Below are positions 1-5,600 of a DNA stretch of 5,694 bases, piece after piece. Made by a program: the position numbers and the translations under genes. Every line of letters begins with the position of its first letter. Position 1 is the stretch's first letter. The notes below the pieces were generated by a model. It did not search any database. It saw only the letters and a program-made list of their open reading frames with translations, and had not been told where the DNA came from. Source of the stretch: Rubrivivax sp. (GTDB lineage Bacteria > Pseudomonadota > Gammaproteobacteria > Burkholderiales > Burkholderiaceae_C); the NCBI GenBank assembly GCA_020851615.1, contig JADZCL010000025.1, positions 1 to 5,694 on the forward strand, written 5' to 3'.

Positions 1-214
1 CGGCGTTCATCAGCTCACCGGCCAGGATGAAGAAGGGCACCGCCATCAGCACGAAGTTGTCGGCGCCACCGATGGCGTTCTGGACGATGATCTGCGAGTC
101 GAACTGGCCCAGTTGCAGCATCACCGCGATGGCGGCAAAGAGCAGCGCGAACGCGATCGGCATGCCCAGCGCGATGGTGCCCAGCAGCACGAGCAGGAAG
201 AGCGCAGCGGTCAA
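1..214 (-). CDS. dctM: TRAP transporter large permease (DctM-type), N-terminal part, cut by the window edge
   Basis: This is the 12-TM-class large membrane subunit of a tripartite ATP-independent periplasmic (TRAP) transporter. The family uses a sodium or proton gradient to import substrate delivered by a periplasmic binding protein. Only the first 71 codons are present. They read as a hydrophobic helix with the family motif LGMPIAFALLFA, then LGQFDSQIIVQNAIGGADNF, then MAVPFFILAGELMN, all hallmark N-terminal DctM features. The start is taken as TTG at 214-212. It overlaps the TGA stop of the upstream dctQ (213-211) in a TTGA junction, and there is no in-frame ATG or GTG just upstream. No strong ribosome binding site is visible, so translation is probably coupled to dctQ. 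The normal length is about 425 residues, so most of the gene lies to the left. The family is certain and the substrate unknown. The symbol names the family, not a proven C4-dicarboxylate role. Confidence 0.93.
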   Translation of the reverse strand, partial: MTAALFLLVLLGTIALGMPIAFALLFAAIAVMLQLGQFDSQIIVQNAIGGADNFVLMAVPFFILAGELMNA

Positions 215-780
215 GTGGGTCTGCCGGGTGGGCCTGCGGGTGCCTTGGCGTCAGCACGGGCATCGTCCAGCGAGCCTTCGAGCGTGCGCGTGAGCACCAG
301 TTGCTCTTCGCTGGCGCGGCCAGACAGCACGTCGCGCACGTTCAGCAGGATGCTGGCCGCCAGGCCGATGCCGAACACGACCGCCACCGCATACAGCGCC
401 GCGTAGGGGATGCCCAGCACCGGGTAGCGGTTGTCGAGATTGATGCGCGTCTGCGCGATGCCGCCGATGACGAAGAAGGCGCAGGCCACCAGCATCAGCG
501 TCGCGTTGAGCACGATCACCGCCTTGCGCAGCCGCACGGGCAGGCGCTGCAACAGGCTGTCGAAGCCCAGGTGCGCGTGCTGGCGCGAGGCCAGGATGGC
601 GCCCAGGAAGATCAGCCAGACGAAGAGCAGGCGCGACAGCTCCTCGGACAGCGCCACACCGGAATCGAAGGCGTAGCGCAGCACGACGTTGGCAAAGACG
701 AGCAGCGCCATCACGGCCAGGCAGGCGACGAGTGTCACCTCGAGGGCGCGCGTGATCCAGCGCTCGAGCCGTGCGACCAC
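211..780 (-). CDS. dctQ: TRAP transporter small permease (DctQ-type)
   Basis: This 189-residue protein is the four-helix small membrane subunit of a TRAP transporter, which pairs with DctM in the inner membrane. Predicted helices lie at about residues 14-36, 49-67, 86-108 and 124-146. The family signature is clear: FANVVLRYAF (29-38), then SEELSRLLFVWLIFLGA (45-61), including the conserved Glu and Trp. A polar tail of about 40 residues (147-189) follows the last helix. The start is GTG at 780. A weak AAGG (plus-strand CCTT at 790-793) lies 9 bases upstream, and an in-frame stop occurs a few codons further up with no other start between. The 3' end overlaps dctM by TTGA, the usual tight dctQM coupling. 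The gene upstream in the same direction is a VOC protein, not the DctP binding protein often found there, so the substrate cannot be inferred from its receptor. Confidence 0.95.
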   Translation of the reverse strand: MVARLERWITRALEVTLVACLAVMALLVFANVVLRYAFDSGVALSEELSRLLFVWLIFLGAILASRQHAHLGFDSLLQRLPVRLRKAVIVLNATLMLVACAFFVIGGIAQTRINLDNRYPVLGIPYAALYAVAVVFGIGLAASILLNVRDVLSGRASEEQLVLTRTLEGSLDDARADAKAPAGPPGRPT

Positions 781-863
781 GGGCGGCTGCCTTGCGGGAC
801 TGCGGTCAGCTCTCGCTCATGCCGTCGGCATCGAGCGTGCGGGAGTGGGCGGCACCACGGGCG
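781..863. other. Short gap between the VOC gene and dctQ
   Basis: This 83-base gap separates two genes read in the same direction. I see no convincing promoter and no hairpin followed by a T-run, so the VOC gene and dctQM could share a transcript. It contains the 13-base palindrome ATGCCGTCGGCAT (819-831), and on the minus strand a four-codon ATG...TGA mini-frame. Neither can be given a function. The AAGG ribosome binding site of dctQ lies at its left end. Confidence 0.5.
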
Positions 864-1403
864 TCAGCCGCTGAACTCCTGCTCATGCATCCAGGCCGCG
901 TGCCGGGGTGCCTTCTTGGTGCGCGACCACTCCTCGAGCATGTCCCACTTCACCTCGTCGAGCTTGCGCTTCATCTCCGGCGTGGCGGTATTGAACGCCA
1001 GCTCGAGACGATGGCCGTTCGGGTCGTGGAAGTAGATCGACTTGAAGATCGTGTGCTCGGTCGGCCCGACGACGTCGATGCCGTCGGCCTGCATGCGCGC
1101 CTTGACGTCATGCAGGCGCTGCATCGAGTCGACCTCGAAGGCCAGGTGCTGCGTCCAGGCCGGCGTGTTGGGGTCGCGGCCCATCGGCGCCTTGGTCGGC
1201 AGCTCGAAGAAGGCCAGGACGTTGCCCCCGCCGGCATCCATGAAGATGTGCATGTAGGGATCGGGTTCCTTGGTCGAAGGCACCTGGTCCTCGGCGATGG
1301 CCAGCACGAAGTCCATGTCGAGGTACTTGCGATACCACTCGACGGTCTCCTTGGCGTCGCGGCAGCGGTAAGCGACGTGATGGATCCGGCTGACGATGCC
1401 CAT
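864..1403 (-). CDS. VOC-superfamily protein (glyoxalase / extradiol dioxygenase fold)
   Basis: This 179-residue cytoplasmic protein has the two-module beta-alpha-beta-beta-beta fold of the vicinal oxygen chelate superfamily. Family members are metal-dependent lyases, isomerases or dioxygenases. The first module opens with IHHVAYRCRD (residues 7-16), followed by TVEWYRKYLDMDF (20-32). The second opens with TQHLAFEVDS (84-93) and ends with IYFHDPNGHRLELAF (123-137). Likely metal ligands are His8 or His9, His86 and Glu134, in the positions usual for the family. Residues about 138-179 form a charged, Trp-containing tail beyond the fold, so the protein is longer than the 120-150 residues typical of simple glyoxalases. 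The start is ATG at 1403 because AAGGAG (plus-strand CTCCTT at 1411-1416) lies 7 bases upstream. A longer frame reaching 1520 is unnecessary. Glyoxalase I or ring-cleavage activity is possible, but the reaction is not determined by what can be seen. Confidence 0.9.
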   Translation of the reverse strand: MGIVSRIHHVAYRCRDAKETVEWYRKYLDMDFVLAIAEDQVPSTKEPDPYMHIFMDAGGGNVLAFFELPTKAPMGRDPNTPAWTQHLAFEVDSMQRLHDVKARMQADGIDVVGPTEHTIFKSIYFHDPNGHRLELAFNTATPEMKRKLDEVKWDMLEEWSRTKKAPRHAAWMHEQEFSG

Positions 1404-1410
1404 GTCGGTG

Positions 1411-1418
1411 CTCCTTCC
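1411..1418 (-). promoter_or_regulatory. Strong ribosome binding site of the VOC gene
   Basis: On the minus strand this reads GGAAGGAG, ending 7 bases before the ATG at 1403-1401. It is the best Shine-Dalgarno match in the window. It decides the start of the VOC gene against longer in-frame alternatives. Confidence 0.85.
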
Positions 1419-1439
1419 TGGATGGATGCACGCCCTTGT

Positions 1440-1472
1440 GGGGCGGTGCCCGCGGATTGTGGGCGCCGCCCC
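1440..1472. repeat. GC-rich inverted repeat in the divergent intergenic region
   Basis: The left arm GGGGCGGTGCCC (1440-1451) and right arm GGGCGCCGCCCC (1461-1472) form a 12-bp stem around a 9-base loop. In plus-strand RNA every position pairs, one as a G-U wobble. In minus-strand RNA, which would be the VOC leader, there is one C-A mismatch. No T-run follows on either strand, so it does not look like a standard intrinsic terminator. It could be a structured leader, an operator, or a chance product of high GC. Confidence 0.5.
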
Positions 1473-1540
1473 GGCCCCTGGCGCAAGCAGGGTTTCCCGC
1501 AGCGCCGGGTGCCTCGACATGGCGCGCAGAACACACCCGC

Positions 1541-1569
1541 TTGATACCCATGGCGGTATCTGCTACGAT
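1541..1569 (+). promoter_or_regulatory. Predicted sigma70-type promoter of the RND efflux operon
   Basis: The -35 box is TTGATA (1541-1546, five of six consensus bases). The -10 box is TACGAT (1564-1569, four of six, with the key TA and final T). They are separated by the ideal 17 bp. Transcription would begin 6-8 bases after the -10, at about 1576, which is the A of the adaptor gene's ATG. The promoter lies almost entirely inside the GATACC/GGTATC half-site array, so it is probably tightly controlled. The prediction rests on sequence match and position only. Confidence 0.7.
1543..1560. promoter_or_regulatory. Putative operator O1, GATACC-N6-GGTATC
   Basis: This 18-bp palindrome, GATACCCATGGCGGTATC, has perfect 6-base arms. 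It overlaps the 3' part of the -35 box and the promoter spacer. A bound dimeric regulator here would block RNA polymerase. The N6 spacing equals that of O2. The regulator family is unknown; TetR, MarR, ArsR and CsoR/FrmR (DUF156) proteins all use short palindromes at such positions. Confidence 0.65.
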
Positions 1570-1584
1570 ACCCACATGGGTATC
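1567..1584. promoter_or_regulatory. Putative operator O2, GATACC-N6-GGTATC, overlapping the -10 box and the start codon
   Basis: This 18-bp palindrome, GATACCCACATGGGTATC, has perfect 7-base arms. Its centre is exactly 24 bp from that of O1. It covers the second half of the -10 box, the predicted transcription start, and the first three codons (ATG GGT ATC) of the adaptor gene. The inner half-sites of O1 and O2 form a third GGTATC-N6-GATACC palindrome (1555-1572). The ATACCC...GGGTAT form recalls CsoR/CstR-type operators, but that resemblance alone does not identify the regulator. Confidence 0.7.
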
Positions 1585-2655
1585 AAGACACTTTCACCGC
1601 TTGCACGTGCGGCCTTGACCGCGCTGGCCGCCCTGCTGGCCGCCGCTGCGCTCCCGGCACTGGCCGCCGACGGCGTGCGCGTGCCCCTGGTGCAGGCACG
1701 CTCGGGCCAGTTCGGCAATGCCATCACGCTGGAAGGCCATATCGAGGCCGTGCGCCAGGCCACGGTCGCCGCGCAGATCGGGGGCAACGTGCTCGCGCTG
1801 CGCGTCAAGCCCGGCGACACGGTCAAGGCCGGGCAGCCGATTGCACGCATCGACGAGCGCGACGCCGACGCCGGCGTCCTGCGCAGCGATGCAGCACTCG
1901 CCCAGGCCCAGGCCGAGGGCCAGAACGCGCGCGCGACGCTGGAGCGCACGCGCGAGCTGCGCACGCAGGGCTTCGTCAGCCAGGCCGCACTCGACACCGT
2001 ACAGACGCAATTCAAGGCCGCGCAGGCCGGCGTGCAGCAGGCGCAGGCCGCACGCGCACAGGCCACGCTGGCGCGCAGCTTCGCGGCCGTCAACGCACCC
2101 TTTGCCGGCATCGTGCTGGCCACCCACCTGGAGGCCGGCGACTTGGCCAGCCCCGGGCGACCGATCGCCACGCTCTACGCCCCCGGTGCGCTGCGCGCCA
2201 CCGCGCAGGTGCCGCTGTCGCAGGCCGCGGCGGCGCGGCGCGCCACGCGCGTCGAGGTCGAGCTCGCCAACGGCCAGCGCGTGCTGCCGACGGCGCGCAC
2301 CGAATTGGCCGGCGCCGACCCGGTCTCGCAGACCATCGAATGGCGGCTGGACCTGCCCGCCGCCGCACTTGCAGGGCTGCTGCCCGGGCAGGTTGCACGC
2401 GTGCACTTCAGCGGTGTCGCCACGGGCGCAGCCGCTGTGCCCACGCTGCGCGTGCCGGCCGCCGCGGTCCTGCGCCGCGGCGAACTCACCGCCGTCTACG
2501 TTGCGCAGGGCGAGACCTTCGCGCTGCGTGCAGTGCGCCTGGGTGCCGAGCGCGGCAGTGAGGGCATCGAGGTCCTGGCCGGCTTGCGTGACGGCGAGCG
2601 GGTGGCGGCTGACGCCGTGCAGGCCGGCCTGGCCGGCGCGCGCCCGGCCCGTTGA
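1576..2655 (+). CDS. RND efflux periplasmic adaptor subunit (membrane fusion protein)
   Basis: This 359-residue periplasmic adaptor links an inner-membrane RND permease to an outer-membrane channel. Residues 1-30 are a Sec signal peptide: Lys4 and Arg11, then an Ala/Leu-rich core, then an ALA cleavage site before Ala31-Asp32. No lipobox Cys is present, so it is probably not a lipoprotein. The barrel-sandwich (lipoyl-like) half-motif follows as EGHIEAVRQATVAAQIGGNV (53-72) and VKPGDTVKAGQPIARID (77-93). A helical hairpin spans about 97-168 and is rich in Ala, Gln and Arg. The second lipoyl half is NAPFAGIVLATHLEAGDLAS (173-192). Beta-barrel and membrane-proximal regions fill about 205-355, including LRVPAAAVLRRG (291-302). 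ATG 1576 is chosen because it begins the signal peptide and sits just after the promoter. Upstream in-frame ATGs, back to 1396, would bury the signal peptide. No Shine-Dalgarno sequence is visible. The permease gene follows 11 bases later. Confidence 0.93.
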   Translation: MGIKTLSPLARAALTALAALLAAAALPALAADGVRVPLVQARSGQFGNAITLEGHIEAVRQATVAAQIGGNVLALRVKPGDTVKAGQPIARIDERDADAGVLRSDAALAQAQAEGQNARATLERTRELRTQGFVSQAALDTVQTQFKAAQAGVQQAQAARAQATLARSFAAVNAPFAGIVLATHLEAGDLASPGRPIATLYAPGALRATAQVPLSQAAAARRATRVEVELANGQRVLPTARTELAGADPVSQTIEWRLDLPAAALAGLLPGQVARVHFSGVATGAAAVPTLRVPAAAVLRRGELTAVYVAQGETFALRAVRLGAERGSEGIEVLAGLRDGERVAADAVQAGLAGARPAR

Positions 2656-2666
2656 GCGAGCGCGCG

Positions 2667-5600
2667 ATGCACGCCTCCAACCCGCCCCCATCGACGCCGG
2701 CTGCATCCGCGGCCCTGGGCATCTCCGGCCGCCTGGCCGCGGCTTTCCAGGCCAACGCGCTGACGCCGCTGCTGGCGCTGGTGGCGCTGTTGCTGGGCCT
2801 GTTTGCCGTGCTCGTCACGCCACGCGAGGAGGAGCCGCAGATCAACGTCACGATGGCCAGCGTCATCATCCCGTTTCCGGGGGCGGCAAGCGTTGATGTG
2901 CAGAACCTCGTTGCCCGACCGGCCGAGCAGGTGCTCAGCCAGATCGCCGGCATCGAGCACACCTACTCGGTCGCGCGGCCGGGTGTCGCGATGGTGACGG
3001 TGCAGTTCAAGGTCGGCGTGCCCCGGACCGAGGCACTGGTGCGGCTGTACGACGTGCTCAACGCCAATCAGGACTGGCTGCCGCGGGGCCTGGGTGTGCT
3101 GGCGCCGATCGTGCGTCCGATGGGCATCGACGATGTGCCGGTGGTCGCGCTCACACTCTGGGGCGAGGACGCCGCGAGTGCCGTCGAGCTCGAGCGCGTC
3201 GCGCACACGATGGAGTCCGAGCTCAAGCGCGTGCCCGGTGCACGCGAGGTGCGCAGCATCGGCGGCCCCGGTCGCGTGCTGCGCGTGGACCTTGACGCCA
3301 GCCGCCTGCGCGAGCGGGGTGTCGACCTGCTGCACCTGCAGCAGACGCTGGCGGGCGCCAACCTGAGCATGCCATCGGGCAGCGTCATCGCACCGGAAGC
3401 CCCGGGTCGCATGCTGTCGGTGCAGACCGGCGAGTTCCTGCGTGATGCCGATGACGTCCGCGGCATCGTCGTGGGCGTGCACAAGGGTCATCCGGTCTAC
3501 CTGCACGAGGTCGCGCGCGTTCTGCCCGGCGCGGCACAGCCACAGCACTACGTCTGGCACACCCCCGGTGCGGCAGCCGCAGCGGATGCAGCGCGCAGCA
3601 CCGCAGGTCAGCCTGCCGCGGGCAGCGTGTACCCGGCGGTGACGATCTCGGTCACCAAGAAGCCCGGGGAGAACGCCGTGGCCGTCGCCGAGGCGGTGCG
3701 CGCGCGCGTGGACTCGCTACGCAACACCGTCATCCCCGCCGGGGTACACGCCACGGTCACCCGCGACTACGGCGCCACCGCGGCCGAGAAGGCCAACAAG
3801 CTGATCCAGAAGCTGGCCTTCGCCACCGGCTCGGTAATCCTGCTGGTCGGCCTGGCGCTGGGCCGGCGCGAGGCGGTGATCGTCGGTGCGGCCGTCATCC
3901 TCACGCTCACGGCCACGCTGTTCGCGAGCTGGGCCTGGGGCTTCACGCTCAACCGCGTGAGCCTCTTTGCACTCATCTTCTCGATCGGCATCCTGGTGGA
4001 CGACGCCATCGTGGTGGTCGAGAACATCCACCGCCACCAGCAACTGGAACCGGGCCGGCCGCTCACCGAGATCATTCCGGCTGCGGTGGACGAAGTCGGC
4101 GGGCCCACCATCCTCGCCACGCTGACCGTCATCGCAGCCCTGCTGCCGATGGCCTTCGTGACCGGGCTGATGGGCCCCTACATGGGCCCGATCCCGATCA
4201 ACAGCAGCCTGGGCATGGCGATCTCGCTGGCCATCGCCTTCACCGTCACGCCCTGGCTGGCGCTCAGGCTCATGAAGAGCCACGCCGGCGCACACACCCC
4301 GCACGATGGCGCACCCGCACAGGCCAGCGGCCTGACGGCCCGCCTGCCGCGGCTGTTCGAGACCCTGCTGCGCCCGCTGCTGGACAGCGCGACCCGGCGC
4401 TGGCTGCTCCTGGCTGCGGTGCTGGGCTCGATGCTGCTTTCGGTGTCGCTGGCGACCATCCCCAACTCGCGGCTGGGGGTGGTGCTGAAGATGCTGCCCT
4501 TCGACAACAAGAGCGAGTTCCAGCTGGTCCTGGAGATGCCCGCGGGCACGCCGCTGGAGGACACCGCCGCCGCGCTGCAGGACCTGGGCGCCTTCCTGGC
4601 CCGCCAGCCCGAGGTGCTGGACCTGCAGGGCTACGCCGGCACCGCCAGCCCCATCACCTTCAACGGCCTCGTGCGCCAGTACAACCTGCGCGCCGACGCC
4701 GAGCAGGGCGACCTGCAGGTCAACCTGGTCGACAAGGCCCACCGCCACGAGCAGAGCCACGCCATCGCCCAGCGCCTGCGTCCGGCGCTGGATGAGATCG
4801 CCACCCGCCACGGCGGCAAGCTCAAGGTGGTCGAGGTTCCGCCGGGCCCGCCGGTGCAGAGCCCGATCGTGGCCGAGGTCTACGGCCCCGACGAGGCCGG
4901 CCGCCAGCAGCTCGCCGCACGCCTGGAAGCCGCCTTCCATGCCACGCCCGACATCGCGGCGATCGACTCCAGCCTGCGCGCCGACGCGCCGCGCGCCTTC
5001 CTGCGCGTGCAGCGTCAGCGCGCGGAGTCGCTGGGCATTCCGGTGGCGCAGGTCGCGCAGACGGTGCACGCTGCGCTCTCGGGCGCCGACGCCGCCTGGC
5101 TGCACGACGGCCACAGCAAGTACCCGGTGCCGGTGCGTATCCAGCTCCCGCGCGAGGCTCAGCGCGGGCTGACCGCGCTCCTGGCGCTGCCGTTGCGCAC
5201 GGCCGATGGCCGCCTGGTGCCACTGTCCGAGCTGGTGCGCGTCGAGCGTGGCGTGATCGACAAGCCACTCTTCACCAAGAACCTGCAGGGGGTGAGCTAT
5301 GTCTTCGGCGACATCGGCCGGCGCGCCCAGGCGGCGCAGATCCCCGACTCGCCGCTCTATGGCCTCTTCGCGATCCGCGGCCAACTGGATGCCGTCGCCC
5401 TGCCGGGCCGCGGCCCGCTTGGCGAGTACTGGATCCGCCAGCCCGACGACCCGCTGCGCGAGTACGCGGTGAAGTGGGACGGCGAGTCCCAGATCACCTA
5501 CGAGACCTTCCGCGACATGGGTGCGGCCTACGGTGTCGGCCTGATCCTGATCTACCTGCTGGTGGTGGCGCAGTTCCGCAGCTACCTCACGCCGGTGGTG

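Larger units (their letters stand above)
1404..1575. other. Divergent intergenic region between the VOC and efflux genes
   Basis: This 172-base region separates genes transcribed in opposite directions. The half next to the efflux operon holds the promoter and half-site array. The half next to the VOC gene holds the GC-rich inverted repeat and the VOC ribosome binding site. I could not find a convincing minus-strand promoter for the VOC gene. The best candidate (TTGCGC at 1486-1481, CACAAT at 1461-1456, 19-bp spacer) is weak. No small regulator gene fits here, although divergent efflux promoters often face their repressor gene. Confidence 0.6.
1540..1587. repeat. 13-bp perfect inverted repeat framing the efflux promoter
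   Basis: CTTGATACCCATG (1540-1552) is repeated exactly in reverse complement as CATGGGTATCAAG (1575-1587), with 22 bases between. It contains the outer half-sites of O1 and O2 and extends them outward by matching CTT/AAG flanks. The extended outer half-sites may therefore be the full recognition sequence. Because the predicted transcript starts at about 1576, the structure is more likely read as DNA than folded as RNA. Confidence 0.75.

Noticed and set aside
807..821. Four-codon ATG...TGA mini-frame upstream of dctQ on the minus strand
   Set aside because: It has no ribosome binding site, and frames this short are expected by chance.
819..831. 13-base palindrome ATGCCGTCGGCAT between the VOC gene and dctQ
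   Set aside because: It is short and GC-rich with only a one-base centre. There is no T-run and no promoter beside it, so neither a terminator nor an operator can be supported.
1440..1472. Intrinsic terminator in the divergent region
   Set aside because: The hairpin is strong, but no T-run follows it on either strand, and it lies between two gene starts.
1456..1486. Minus-strand promoter for the VOC gene (TTGCGC / CACAAT)
   Set aside because: The boxes are poor matches and the spacer is 19 bp, so it is not better than chance in this region.
1404..1520. Longer N-terminus for the VOC protein
   Set aside because: The strong AAGGAG sits 7 bases before the ATG at 1403, and the VOC fold begins right after it. 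The extra 39 residues look like translated leader.
1396..1575. Upstream in-frame extension of the adaptor protein
   Set aside because: It would place 60 residues before a good signal peptide, run through the promoter and operators, and overlap the VOC start region.
1594..2706. 370-codon open frame on the minus strand opposite the adaptor gene
   Set aside because: Arg/Gly/Ala-rich shadow frame with no recognisable domain. The plus strand carries a coherent adaptor with a signal peptide.
2496..3560. 354-codon minus-strand frame spanning the adaptor-permease junction
   Set aside because: Arg/His/Gln-rich composition with no motif, and it crosses two well-supported genes.
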